DNA from: Anaerobacillus alkaliphilus
GTDB lineage: Bacteria > Bacillota > Bacilli > Bacillales > Anaerobacillaceae
Assembly (NCBI RefSeq): GCF_004116265.1
Contig: NZ_QOUX01000032.1
Location: 186,001 to 250,000, forward strand
Length of the DNA: 64,000 nt
Reading direction: 5' to 3'
The notes below the pieces were generated by a model that had not been told where the DNA came from, ran no database searches, and saw only the letters and a program-made list of their open reading frames with translations. Positions 7,287-15,898 of this stretch are shown piece by piece (positions within the stretch are counted from its first letter, which is position 1; every line of letters starts with the position of its first letter). Position numbers and translations under genes: made by a program.

Positions 7287-8240
7287 GTGAAAAAATACTT
7301 TTTACCACTATTCCTTTTAAGCCTAGTTATGTTTCTTACCGGTTGTGAAATGGTTGTTTTCCAACCTGAGGGACCACAAGCTAGAAGTATTCTAGAGTTA
7401 ATTAATTTCTCGATTGTTATGATGCTTTTTGTTATTGTTGTTGTTTTTGCTTTATTCATCTATATTGTCTGGAAGTATCGTGAAACAGCTAAAAACAAAG
7501 ATTATGAGCCAGAAGAGGAAAAAGGAAGTATCGCTTTAGAAATTACTTGGACAGTAATTCCTCTTTTAATTGTTATTGCTCTTACTATCCCAACGGTACT
7601 CGTTACATTCGCTGTTGAAGATGTGCCAAAAGGGTATGAAGATAAAGAGCCTATTACGATCCATGTAACAGCAGCAGACTGGAAATGGATTTTTAGTTAT
7701 CCAGAAGAAGACATCCAAACAGTTAACTATGTGAATATTCCGATCGAAACACCAATTTTGTTTAAGTTAACATCTGCTAGTACGATGCAATCATTTTGGG
7801 TCCCGCAGCTCGGTGGTCAAAAATACGCCATGGCAAACATGGAAAACGAATTGTATTTATTAGCAGAGCGCCCAGGAACGTTTATGGGTCGTAATACAAA
7901 CTTTAACGGACAAGGTTATGCCTATATGGACTTTGACGTTGTTGCAAAAACAGAAGCTGATTATGAGAAATGGGTGCAAGACGTAAAGCAAACAGCACCA
8001 ACCTTAACAGAAGAAAAGTATATGCACATTCTTTATCCAGGTGTTGTTGGCCGTATGACATTTAACGAAACGCACCTACAATGGGTAAACCATGCTGATC
8101 ATGATGCACAAATTTTCTTACACCAAGAAACGTATCGTAACTACTACCATACAAAAGGTGAGGGTTATGAGCGCGAGTATAACACGATAGAGCCAAGATC
8201 GTCAGAAGAAGGAGGCCACAATCATGGGAAACGGGATTAA
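7287..8240 (+). CDS. qoxA: Quinol oxidase aa3-600 subunit II
   Basis: A 317-residue lipoprotein subunit of the menaquinol-oxidising terminal oxidase. It has a signal peptide with lipobox LTGC, two membrane helices (about 37-62 and 86-108), and a cupredoxin-like extracytoplasmic domain. The Cys/His ligands of the CuA centre are absent (LGGQKYAMANMENELYLLAERPG in their place), which marks a quinol rather than cytochrome c oxidase. GTG at 7287 is preferred because GGGAG precedes it; an upstream TTG would spoil the signal peptide. First gene of qoxABCD, overlapping qoxB by 17 nt. Confidence 0.92.
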   Translation: MKKYFLPLFLLSLVMFLTGCEMVVFQPEGPQARSILELINFSIVMMLFVIVVVFALFIYIVWKYRETAKNKDYEPEEEKGSIALEITWTVIPLLIVIALTIPTVLVTFAVEDVPKGYEDKEPITIHVTAADWKWIFSYPEEDIQTVNYVNIPIETPILFKLTSASTMQSFWVPQLGGQKYAMANMENELYLLAERPGTFMGRNTNFNGQGYAYMDFDVVAKTEADYEKWVQDVKQTAPTLTEEKYMHILYPGVVGRMTFNETHLQWVNHADHDAQIFLHQETYRNYYHTKGEGYEREYNTIEPRSSEEGGHNHGKRD

Positions 8241-10179
8241 GTTTAGCGAAATCTTAGTTACTGGTGATCCGTTAATTTTAGCTTCGCAGATTGCTATTTT
8301 ACTAACTTCTATTGCAATTGTTGCAGGTTTAACGTATTTCAATAAATGGAGTTGGCTATGGCGTGAGTGGCTAACAACGGTTGATCATAAGAAAATTGGT
8401 ATTATGTATATTATTGCTGGTGTTGTGATGTTCTTCCGTGGTGGAATGGACGGCTTAATGATGCGAGCCCAAACGTCACAACCCGGGTTAGAGATTTTAA
8501 GCTCACAGCATTACAACGAAGTATTTACCGCACACGGCGTAATTATGATTTTGTTTATGGCTATGCCATTATTAATTGGTTTAATGAACGTGATTATCCC
8601 ATTACAAATTGGAGCGAGAGACGTAGCGTTTCCACAGTTAAATGCGCTTAGCTTCTGGTTATTCTTTAGTGGTGCAATGCTGTTTAACATCGCTTTCGTT
8701 ATCGGTGGAGCTCCTGATGCTGGTTGGACATCTTACTTCCCGCTAGCTGGTAAAGAGTTTACACCTAATGTCGGTAATAACTATTACGCAATTTCATTAC
8801 AGATCGCAGGGATTGGTACGTTAATGTCTGGTATTAACTTTATCGTTACGATCTTGAAAATGCGTACAAAGGGTATGACGTTAATGCGTATGCCAATGTT
8901 TACTTGGACGTCATTTATTGCATCAATCATTATCGTTGCCGCATTCCCGATTTTTACAGTTGCTTTAGGCTACATGGCATTAGACCGCATTTTCGGGACG
9001 CACATCTTTACGATTTCTGGTGGTGGAGAACCGATGCATTGGGCGAACCTATTCTGGTTATGGGGTCACCCTGAGGTATATATCGTAGCCTTACCTGCTT
9101 TCGGTATTTTCTCTGAAATTATTGCCACTCATTCTCGTAAAAATTTATATGGATACTCATCAATGGTTATTTCCATTGTTGGTATTGCGATTTTAAGTAT
9201 GTTAGTTTGGGTTCACCATTTCTATACGATGGGTTCAGGACCAGTAGTTAACTCAGTATTCTCGATTACAACAATGTTAATTGCTGTTCCAACAGGTATG
9301 AAGATTTTTAACTGGTTATTTACAATGCGTAAAGGTCGCATTCAGATGACTAATGCAATGCTATGGTCATTGGCGTTTATCCCAACGTTTACAATTGGTG
9401 GGGTAACAGGGGTTATGCTTGCGATGGCGGCAGCTGACTACCAGTACCACAATACAATGTTCCTAGTGGCACACTTCCACTATGTATTAATTCCTGGTGT
9501 TGTGTTCGCGGTGTTTGCAGCGCTTTACTACTGGTGGCCAAAAATGTTTGGTTTCACGCTTAATGAGAAAATTGGTAGATGGCACTTCTGGTTATTCAAT
9601 ATTGGTTTTAACATGACATTTATGCCAATGTTCTTCTTAGGCTTAAAAGGGATGTCTCGTCGTATGTTCACATACCAAGAAGGTCTTGGTTGGGAACCAT
9701 TATTATTAGTTTCATTTGCAGGTTCACTAATTTTAGCTGCTGGGTTTGCAGCGTTCTGTTACAACATTTACTGGAGCTTCCGTTATGCTTCTCGCGACGT
9801 ATCAAATGATCCATGGGATGGTAGAACGCTCGAGTGGGCAACAGCTTCTCCCGTTCAACACTATAACTTTGCGAAGCTTCCAGAAGTAACTGGAATCGAT
9901 GCGTATTGGAAAATGAAGAAAGAAGGCACAACTGGTTTAATTAAAGAAGAGATCGAGCCAGTGCATATGCCGAGTAATTCAGGAATTCCATTCTTTATGG
10001 GAGTCGTGTTTACGATCGTTGGTTTATTCCTTGTATTCGAATGGTTAATACCAGCACTTATTGCTTCGTTCTTAATCTTCGTCGGCTTAATCATGCGTTC
10101 GTTTGATTATGATGACGGCTACTATGTTGGCGTTGATGAAGTAACGAAAACAGAACAAAGTTGGAGAGGTGATTTATAA
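8224..10179 (+). CDS. qoxB: Quinol oxidase aa3-600 subunit I
   Basis: A 651-residue catalytic haem-copper oxidase subunit that reduces O2 to water and pumps protons. The motifs are clear: HGVIMILF (low-spin haem ligand His), WLWGHPEVYIVALPAFGIFSEI (CuB His and cross-linked Tyr), the HH pair in VWVHHFYTMG, and HNTMFLVAHFHYVLIPG (haem ligands). About 14-15 membrane segments; the length is usual for QoxB. The ATG at 8224 has GGAGGCC upstream inside qoxA, implying coupled translation. The downstream gene overlaps by one base. Confidence 0.96.
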   Translation: MGNGIKFSEILVTGDPLILASQIAILLTSIAIVAGLTYFNKWSWLWREWLTTVDHKKIGIMYIIAGVVMFFRGGMDGLMMRAQTSQPGLEILSSQHYNEVFTAHGVIMILFMAMPLLIGLMNVIIPLQIGARDVAFPQLNALSFWLFFSGAMLFNIAFVIGGAPDAGWTSYFPLAGKEFTPNVGNNYYAISLQIAGIGTLMSGINFIVTILKMRTKGMTLMRMPMFTWTSFIASIIIVAAFPIFTVALGYMALDRIFGTHIFTISGGGEPMHWANLFWLWGHPEVYIVALPAFGIFSEIIATHSRKNLYGYSSMVISIVGIAILSMLVWVHHFYTMGSGPVVNSVFSITTMLIAVPTGMKIFNWLFTMRKGRIQMTNAMLWSLAFIPTFTIGGVTGVMLAMAAADYQYHNTMFLVAHFHYVLIPGVVFAVFAALYYWWPKMFGFTLNEKIGRWHFWLFNIGFNMTFMPMFFLGLKGMSRRMFTYQEGLGWEPLLLVSFAGSLILAAGFAAFCYNIYWSFRYASRDVSNDPWDGRTLEWATASPVQHYNFAKLPEVTGIDAYWKMKKEGTTGLIKEEIEPVHMPSNSGIPFFMGVVFTIVGLFLVFEWLIPALIASFLIFVGLIMRSFDYDDGYYVGVDEVTKTEQSWRGDL

Positions 10180-10784
10180 TGGCAGGTACTGTTGATAAGT
10201 CATTACCAATGGAATATCAAACACAGCAATCACAGATGAATATTCTTGGCTTCTGGGTGTTCCTAGGTGCGGAAATCGTATTATTTGCCACGTTATTCGC
10301 TACCTACTTTGTTCTTCAGGATCGAACAGTAGGTGGACCAACTGCACAAGATATGTTTGTTCTACGTGATGTGTTAATCTTAACGTTTATCTTATTAACA
10401 AGTAGTTTTACATGTGGACTTGCGATCCATGAAATGCGTCGCAACAATGAAAATGGCGTATTACTCTGGTTAGCAGTGACAATGGTTCTTGGTATGGCAT
10501 TTATCGGAATGGAAGTTTTTGAGTTTATACACTATGTTGACATGGGTGCAACGATGCAAACAAGTGCTTTCCTATCTAGTCTTTATGCACTCCTTGGGAC
10601 CCACGGATTGCACGTAACCTTGGGTGTCGGCTGGATGCTAGCAATCATCTTGCAAGTGTACCGTCGTGGTTTAACGCATGTTACAACACGTAAAATCTTT
10701 ATCGTAAGTTTATATTGGCACTTCTTAGACGTCGTGTGGATCTTCATCTTCACATTCGTCTATATCCAAGGGATGGTGATGTAA
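10179..10784 (+). CDS. qoxC: Quinol oxidase aa3-600 subunit III
   Basis: A 201-residue polytopic subunit of the quinol oxidase with five hydrophobic segments. Family features are GFWVFLGAEIVLFATLFATYFVL, the conserved GTHGLHVTLGVGW and a C-terminal YWHFLDVVWIFIFTFVYI. Subunit III stabilises the catalytic core and proton uptake. Its start overlaps the qoxB stop and its stop is one base before qoxD, so it belongs to the same transcript. Confidence 0.94.
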   Translation: MAGTVDKSLPMEYQTQQSQMNILGFWVFLGAEIVLFATLFATYFVLQDRTVGGPTAQDMFVLRDVLILTFILLTSSFTCGLAIHEMRRNNENGVLLWLAVTMVLGMAFIGMEVFEFIHYVDMGATMQTSAFLSSLYALLGTHGLHVTLGVGWMLAIILQVYRRGLTHVTTRKIFIVSLYWHFLDVVWIFIFTFVYIQGMVM

Positions 10785-10785
10785 T

Positions 10786-11088
10786 ATGGCACAACCAACA
10801 GGACGTTTTCCTAAAAAAGAAGTGTTTGGATTTCTATCATCAATCATCATGACATTACTAGCCATTATCGTCGCGTTCCGTACAAACCTCTCAGGAGGCG
10901 CGATCATGGCGATCATTGGAGGCTTGGCTCTATTACAGGCCGGCCTTCAGCTAACAATGTTTATGCACGTAACTGAAGGAAAAGACGGTAAATCAAACGT
11001 TATCAACATGGTATACAGCGCGTTCCTAGCACTAGTTATCGTATTCGGTTCAATTTGGATCCTAACTTCAGGCCACATGGCGCACTAG
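10786..11088 (+). CDS. qoxD: Quinol oxidase aa3-600 subunit IV
   Basis: A 100-residue protein with three membrane helices, the usual size for QoxD/CyoD. Recognisable features are the Phe-rich start (FPKKEVFGFLSSIIMTLLAIIVAF) and the LQLTMFMHVTEGKDG segment between helices 2 and 3. It is the small assembly/stability subunit of the oxidase and closes the operon. The downstream region is filled by repeats and a long hairpin that may act as terminator. Confidence 0.92.
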   Translation: MAQPTGRFPKKEVFGFLSSIIMTLLAIIVAFRTNLSGGAIMAIIGGLALLQAGLQLTMFMHVTEGKDGKSNVINMVYSAFLALVIVFGSIWILTSGHMAH

Positions 11089-11090
11089 GT

Positions 11091-11444
11091 ACGGTGCCAG
11101 GCACCAAGGAAAGTTCACTTTCACCAATTACGTCCTACTATTTCCTAAAGGTACACATTCAATAAAAGAAAGTGAACTTTTCTGTTAGACACTACATTCA
11201 AGTAGTAACCACAAAAAGACAAAAAAGGAAGAAAGTCCACCTCTGGTGGACTTTCTTCCTTTTTAAACTAATGTCTATACAAGGTGGACTTGACTTTTCG
11301 GAAAAAATGTCCACGAAGGGTGCCTACCCTGAATATAGAAACTACAGGAAGTTCACTTTCTTTAATTTTGATATCCTTCAGAAATATATCATCCATGTTG
11401 ATAGAAAGTGAACTTTCATTGGTGCCAGGCACCTCTCAAGGCAC
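11091..11444. repeat. Cluster of GGTGCC-type palindromic repeat elements
   Basis: Two copies of the 13-bp palindrome GGTGCCAGGCACC (11094-11106 and 11420-11432) bound the region between convergent qoxD and the methyltransferase-like gene. Each lies next to a GAAAGTgaACTTTC palindrome, in opposite orientations (11108-11122; 11404-11418). Further arms occur at 11168-11181 and 11347-11361. A shared ATGTCCACGAAGGGTGCCT segment at 11308-11326 recurs in the metN leader. Short ORFs here look accidental. Confidence 0.8.
11221..11266. terminator. Long perfect hairpin, probable qox terminator
   Basis: AAAAAGGAAGAAAGTCCACC pairs perfectly with the following GGTGGACTTTCTTCCTTTTT around a TCT loop. It ends in T5 on the plus strand and A6 before it, so it could terminate from either side. 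It may also be part of the surrounding repeat element. Confidence 0.6.
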
Positions 11445-11448
11445 CTGC

Positions 11449-12126
11449 TCAATAAAGAAACGGAAACAGCCGAAAGCGGCGACGACACCAGCTCTGGTAG
11501 ATCTCACCATATTTTTGCTGCAAAACTTTCTCCTCTAATGACATTCGATAATGTAATATACTGCCGAACACCGGAAAAACAATAATAACTGCAAAAATAT
11601 GCCCGCAAATAAATACACATAAACCTAGTGTAATTAAGAAAAGGCCTACATGAAAAGGGTGCCTTGCGAAACGATAAGGACCATAGCTAATAAGTGGTCG
11701 ATCCTTATGAGGATGAATGGTCCTAGAAAAATATTGGCGCATTACGGAATATGCCCAATAGCGGATCGCTATTCCAATGACAAGCAACACGATACTTACT
11801 TTTTTCAATAACAAATTACCTTCTCCAATATATAGGTTGGAGAAGAGAAGACTTGCACCTATACATAACAGAAAGCCTGCTTGTACTAGGGTAAGACTTA
11901 AATCTCTAGAGGTACGGTCCTCCTTTGTTCGCTGATCTTTAAAAAGTATAAATTGAATTATCCATAGGCCGACGACAATACTTAAAATAATCATGTCTTT
12001 TTCCATATTGTTAATATGCGATTCGATACGAGTTTTTATCCAAGACGAAAAACTCAAAATAAAAAAACACACCCTGCTTCTTAAGAGTATGTTCTGCTTT
12101 TTTATGTACATTATGATGAATGGCAC
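11449..12126 (-). CDS. Isoprenylcysteine carboxyl methyltransferase (ICMT)-like membrane protein
   Basis: A 225-residue membrane protein whose C-terminal half has the ICMT/PEMT signature: YSVMRQYFSRTIHPHKDRPLISYGPYRFARHPFHVGLFLITLG, then SLEEKVLQQKYGEIYQSWCRRRFRLFP. These enzymes methylate lipid or prenyl carboxyl groups using SAM; bacterial members are mostly uncharacterised. GTG at 12126 has AGAAGG five nt upstream and overlaps the upstream gene by 16 nt, favouring coupled translation. An inner ATG at 12006 would drop a possible extra N-terminal helix and has no clear ribosome site. Confidence 0.78.
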   Translation of the reverse strand: MPFIIMYIKKQNILLRSRVCFFILSFSSWIKTRIESHINNMEKDMIILSIVVGLWIIQFILFKDQRTKEDRTSRDLSLTLVQAGFLLCIGASLLFSNLYIGEGNLLLKKVSIVLLVIGIAIRYWAYSVMRQYFSRTIHPHKDRPLISYGPYRFARHPFHVGLFLITLGLCVFICGHIFAVIIVFPVFGSILHYRMSLEEKVLQQKYGEIYQSWCRRRFRLFPFLY

Positions 12127-12386
12127 TGTGACCTTCTTGTTGGTTTTAATGTGATGTTAGCTAAGTATGGATACTCATTATTACTAAACAGTTCCACTAA
12201 TTTGGCAAATTCCGTAATTAGTGAATGTTCATTGTTGATATGTGTTTCAAAAAGTGCCTCAATCTCCAGCCTTAAAGTTCCTTTAAACATAAAATTTTGT
12301 TGCACAGCCTTAAGTGCTGAATGTTTGTCTTTACTGGAGGATAAAATGCTTAAAATCATTGAGGCATATATTTGACTATCCTTCAT
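12111..12386 (-). CDS. Hypothetical small protein
   Basis: A 91-residue protein (MKDSQIYASMILSILSSSKDKHSALKAVQQNFMFKG...) that I do not recognise. It appears soluble and mostly helical, and ends PTRRSQCHSS. It overlaps the downstream methyltransferase-like gene by 16 nt. The ATG at 12386 has GGGAG 13 nt upstream, which is long; a GTG at 12419 would add 11 residues but has only a weak site. Codon use and coupling support a real gene; no function can be given. Confidence 0.55.
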   Translation of the reverse strand: MKDSQIYASMILSILSSSKDKHSALKAVQQNFMFKGTLRLEIEALFETHINNEHSLITEFAKLVELFSNNEYPYLANITLKPTRRSQCHSS

Positions 12387-12534
12387 GACGAATTCTTCGC
12401 TCCCTTTTATCTGTTTCACAAATTTCTCACATCTTTTATTATACAGTAAAAAAAGCCAATAGGAACATTTTTTAGAAATTTATAAACAATTTATGAATAT
12501 TGACCTATAGTAAGTCGGTGTTTGTAAAGTAGAA

Positions 12535-12555
12535 GGACCTGCGTTAAGCAGGTCC
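12535..12555 (-). terminator. Terminator after the coat gene pair
   Basis: GGACCTGC/GCAGGTCC stem just past the stop of the minus-strand coat gene. Confidence 0.65.
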
Positions 12556-12563
12556 ATAACTCG

Positions 12564-12905
12564 TTAAGACAATGTGTTCCCTTGATATGGGAACTGGCTA
12601 GAGTAGCCTGAAAACTGTTGGTACGTTTGGTCTAACTTTTGTGCATCAGCTGCTTCAAAAGAGTACCAACCTTTTTTAAACATTAAGTTAAATAATTGAC
12701 GCTGACAATTTTGCGTCTCGTTAAAGATTTGGTTTAAATCTTGATAAAGGCTTTCATGACTAGCTTCATTCATTGCAATACTATATGAACTTGTCATATA
12801 TTTTTCCGTTGCTAAGCAGTCATTAATAAAATCACGATCACTCATTTGTGGTGTTTTAGGTATTTGTGTTTCTGGGTTTTGAATTTTCATGTTTTGGTTG
12901 CTCAT
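12564..12905 (-). CDS. Spore coat protein, CotF family
   Basis: A 113-residue protein of the CotF/ferritin-like coat family. It shows the conserved SDRDFINDCLATEKYMTSSYSIAMNEASHESLYQDL...IFNETQNCQRQLFNLMFKKGWYSFEAADAQKLDQTYQQF pattern. These proteins are made in the mother cell and deposited in the spore coat. The ATG at 12905 follows a canonical AAGGAGG; a longer frame upstream is not needed. It is the second gene of a two-gene coat operon. Confidence 0.88.
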   Translation of the reverse strand: MSNQNMKIQNPETQIPKTPQMSDRDFINDCLATEKYMTSSYSIAMNEASHESLYQDLNQIFNETQNCQRQLFNLMFKKGWYSFEAADAQKLDQTYQQFSGYSSQFPYQGNTLS

Positions 12906-12918
12906 TTTATAATCCTCC

Positions 12919-13194
12919 TTATTGCAATTGGCTTTGCGAAGGTTGGTTTGGATTTTGTAAATGGTTGATAATTGTTTGGTAATGGCGTTGGTGCATTTGG
13001 CCACATTGTTCTAAAGCCGCTCTGATTTCTGGGTCTGTACATTGTTGAGCAAAAAAGTGAGCTTTTTTCATCGCTAGTAAATTCCAAGAGAGCATATCTG
13101 AGATATAAAATTGGTCTTTGCCAGTTACGATTGTTGGTGGTTGAGGCATAATCCCTTGTTGCTGCATTTGATTTGGTTGCATTTGTTGTTGCAT
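12919..13194 (-). CDS. Spore coat-associated protein with Gln/Met-rich N-terminus
   Basis: A 91-residue protein. The first 20 residues are MQQQMQPNQMQQQG-type low-complexity sequence, followed by a helical domain (FYISDMLSWNLLAMKKAHFFAQQCTDPEIRAALEQCGQMHQRHYQTIINHL) that looks like the N-terminal half of a CotF-like four-helix unit. AGGAGG precedes the ATG. It lies 13 nt upstream of the CotF-family gene, so the pair may encode two halves of a coat complex. Confidence 0.78.
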   Translation of the reverse strand: MQQQMQPNQMQQQGIMPQPPTIVTGKDQFYISDMLSWNLLAMKKAHFFAQQCTDPEIRAALEQCGQMHQRHYQTIINHLQNPNQPSQSQLQ

Positions 13195-13443
13195 CTAGTT
13201 TACCTCCTTGTGAAAAGTAAGAAAGACAAGCTTTCGAACTTATTGTTTGTCATAGGAGAATGAACTATCCTTGCTAAATTTAGCTTAGTTGGACAGACAC
13301 AAAAGTAAGTATTCAAAATTAATTAACTTTTTCAAAAGTTTTTTATTGCACTATTTTGTAAAATCTTTTATAGTTAAAATTGTAAAGAAGTTGTTGGAGT
13401 TTTTATCGTGCACAAACGTGCAAAAATTTTTTTCACCAAAAAA

Positions 13444-13461
13444 TGAATGAGTATTCATTCA
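13444..13461. promoter_or_regulatory. FadR operator
   Basis: TGAATGAGTATTCATTCA matches the Bacillus FadR consensus TGAATGANTANTCATTCA exactly and is a near-perfect inverted repeat. It sits 20 nt before the fadN start codon, where the long-chain-acyl-CoA-responsive TetR-family FadR repressor would block transcription. Confidence 0.88.
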
Positions 13462-13481
13462 AGGGGGAGAAGGAGGTACTT

Positions 13482-15869
13482 ATGATCGGAAGAATCGGTA
13501 AAGTAGCTATTTTAGGATCAGGGGTTATGGGATCTGGAATTGCCGCTCATTTAGCAAACATTGGTATTCCAACATTATTATTAGACATTGTCCCACGTGA
13601 ACTAACAGAAGAGGAAAAACAAAAAGGACTTACATTACAAGATATGCAGGTTCGCAATCGTTTATCTCAAACTGCCATACAAAAATTATTAAAGCAAAAA
13701 CCAGCTCCTCTTTCAGAAAAGAGCCACGTGAGCTTAATTGAAGCAGGCAACATGGAAGATGATATGAAACGCCTTTCAGAAGTTGATTGGATCATTGAGG
13801 TAGTTGTTGAAAACTTAGATATTAAAAAGAAGGTATTTACACAAGTTGATGAATACCGTAAGCCAGGAAGTATTGTAAGTTCAAATACATCAGGTATTTC
13901 TATAGAAGCGATGGCAGAAGGACGTTCTGAAGATTTCCGTAAGCACTTCTTAGGAACACACTTCTTTAATCCACCAAGATACTTAAAACTTTTAGAGGTT
14001 ATCCGCACAAAGGATACAAGTGATGAAGTGTTCCAATTTATGAAACAATTTGGGGAAGATGTGCTTGGTAAAGGTGTTGTTGAGGCAAAAGACACGCCAA
14101 ACTTTATCGCCAATCGTATTGGAACATATGGATTATTAGTCACTGTTGATCAAATGGTCAAAGGCGGTTACTCAGTAGGTGAGGTTGACTCAGTCACTGG
14201 TCCTGCATTAGGAAGACCGAAAAGCGCTACTTTCCGTACTTTAGACGTAGTTGGTTTAGATACATTCTTACACGTAGCGAAAAACGTGTACGACCAAGTT
14301 GAAGGAGCAGAAAAAGCTGTATTTGATCCACCACAATTTATGCGAGACATGGCTGAAAGAGGCTGGCTTGGAAGTAAGTCTGGCCAAGGATTTTTCTTAA
14401 AGAAAAAAGGGGAAAACGGTAGTGAAATCCTTGAACTAGACTACAACACAATGGAATATGTGCCTGGGAAGAAATTAAAGGCAGCATCTGTTCAGGCGAG
14501 TAAACAAGCAAAAGGCAGAAGCGAAAAATTGAAAGCGCTTGTATACGCAAAAGACCGCGCTGGAGAGCTAGTGTGGAACATCCTAAAGCCAGTCCTGATT
14601 TACTCTGCAGAGAAAGCGACCGAGATTGCTGATGATATTTTAGCGATCGACCAAGCGATGAAGTGGGGCTTTGGTTGGGAACTAGGACCGTTTGAAACGT
14701 GGGATGCGATTGGCGTAGCAAAATCAGTCGAGCGCATGGAAGCTGAAGGCGAAACTGTACCTGCTTGGGTAAAAGAAATGCTTGAAAAAGGTCACAAATC
14801 GTTTTATGAAGGTCGAAATCGTTTTTATGAAAACGGTGACTATACAACAGCAGTTGAAAATCCAAAAGTTATCCATATTAAAACATTGAAAGAAAATGAA
14901 AAGATCATTAAAAAGAATTCTGGTGCATCACTCATTGATATTGGTGACGACGTTGCCGTTCTAGAGTTTACATCACCCAACAATTCAATTGGGTTAGATG
15001 TCATGCAGATGATCAACTATTCAATAGAAGAAGTTGCAAAAAACTACAAAGGGCTTGTCATTAACAACCAAGGGAAAAACTTCTGTGTTGGTGCCAATTT
15101 AATGATGATCTTGATGGAAGCTCAAGACGATAATTTCTATGAGATTGATCTAGTAGTTCGTCAATTCCAAAAGACAATGGCAAATATTCGCTATTCACCG
15201 AAACCGGTTGTAACGGCTCCGTTTGGAATGACTCTAGGAGGCGGTACTGAAATCGCTTTACCTTCAGCTCGTATCCAGGCTTCAGTTGAGACATATATGG
15301 GCTTAGTAGAAGTAGGTGTTGGGTTAATTCCTGGTGGAGGCGGTAACAAAGAGCTTTACTTACGTCTCTTAGAAGGCTTACCAGAAGGAGCTCAAATCGA
15401 CTTACAAGCAATTGCTAACCGCACATTTGAAACGATTGCCATGGCGAAAGTCTCAACATCTGCTCATGAAGCTGCAAAACTTGGATTTATCCGTCCGCAA
15501 GATGGAATTAGTATGAACGGTGATCACCTATTACATGATGCGAAACAACACGTTATCCACTTGGATAATCAAGGCTACCAACCACCGCAACGTAAGAAAA
15601 TCCCTGTTGTTGGTGAAAGTGGTTATGCAACGATGCTGTTAGGAGCAAAAACGATGCAATTTGGCGGGATGATCTCTGACCACGACTTAAAAATTGCTCA
15701 AAAGCTTGCTTTCACAATTGCCGGTGGTCGTGTACCAAAAGGCACATTAGTTGATGAGCAGTATCTCTTAGACATTGAAAGAGAAGCTTTCTTAAGTCTT
15801 GTTGGGGAACCAAAAACGCAACAACGTATGCAATACATGTTAACGAAAGGTAAACCGTTACGTAACTAA
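13482..15869 (+). CDS. fadN: 3-hydroxyacyl-CoA dehydrogenase / enoyl-CoA hydratase FadN
   Basis: A 795-residue bifunctional beta-oxidation enzyme. An N-terminal NAD-binding dehydrogenase domain has VAILGSGVMGSGIAAHLA and the HFFNPPRYLKLLEVI motif; a second dehydrogenase C-terminal repeat follows (about 330-450); the C-terminal crotonase domain has GKNFCVGANLMM and GMTLGGGTEIALPSARI. It hydrates enoyl-CoA and oxidises the 3-hydroxyacyl-CoA product. The ATG at 13482 has AGGAGG; the longer frame begins inside the FadR operator. First gene of the fad operon. Confidence 0.95.
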   Translation: MIGRIGKVAILGSGVMGSGIAAHLANIGIPTLLLDIVPRELTEEEKQKGLTLQDMQVRNRLSQTAIQKLLKQKPAPLSEKSHVSLIEAGNMEDDMKRLSEVDWIIEVVVENLDIKKKVFTQVDEYRKPGSIVSSNTSGISIEAMAEGRSEDFRKHFLGTHFFNPPRYLKLLEVIRTKDTSDEVFQFMKQFGEDVLGKGVVEAKDTPNFIANRIGTYGLLVTVDQMVKGGYSVGEVDSVTGPALGRPKSATFRTLDVVGLDTFLHVAKNVYDQVEGAEKAVFDPPQFMRDMAERGWLGSKSGQGFFLKKKGENGSEILELDYNTMEYVPGKKLKAASVQASKQAKGRSEKLKALVYAKDRAGELVWNILKPVLIYSAEKATEIADDILAIDQAMKWGFGWELGPFETWDAIGVAKSVERMEAEGETVPAWVKEMLEKGHKSFYEGRNRFYENGDYTTAVENPKVIHIKTLKENEKIIKKNSGASLIDIGDDVAVLEFTSPNNSIGLDVMQMINYSIEEVAKNYKGLVINNQGKNFCVGANLMMILMEAQDDNFYEIDLVVRQFQKTMANIRYSPKPVVTAPFGMTLGGGTEIALPSARIQASVETYMGLVEVGVGLIPGGGGNKELYLRLLEGLPEGAQIDLQAIANRTFETIAMAKVSTSAHEAAKLGFIRPQDGISMNGDHLLHDAKQHVIHLDNQGYQPPQRKKIPVVGESGYATMLLGAKTMQFGGMISDHDLKIAQKLAFTIAGGRVPKGTLVDEQYLLDIEREAFLSLVGEPKTQQRMQYMLTKGKPLRN

Positions 15870-15898
15870 CAGTACGAGTTCATGAAGGAGGGAAGATC

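Noticed and set aside
11172-11538. Two plus-strand ORFs after qoxD
   Set aside because: They are made of palindromic repeats and run into the antisense of the methyltransferase-like gene.
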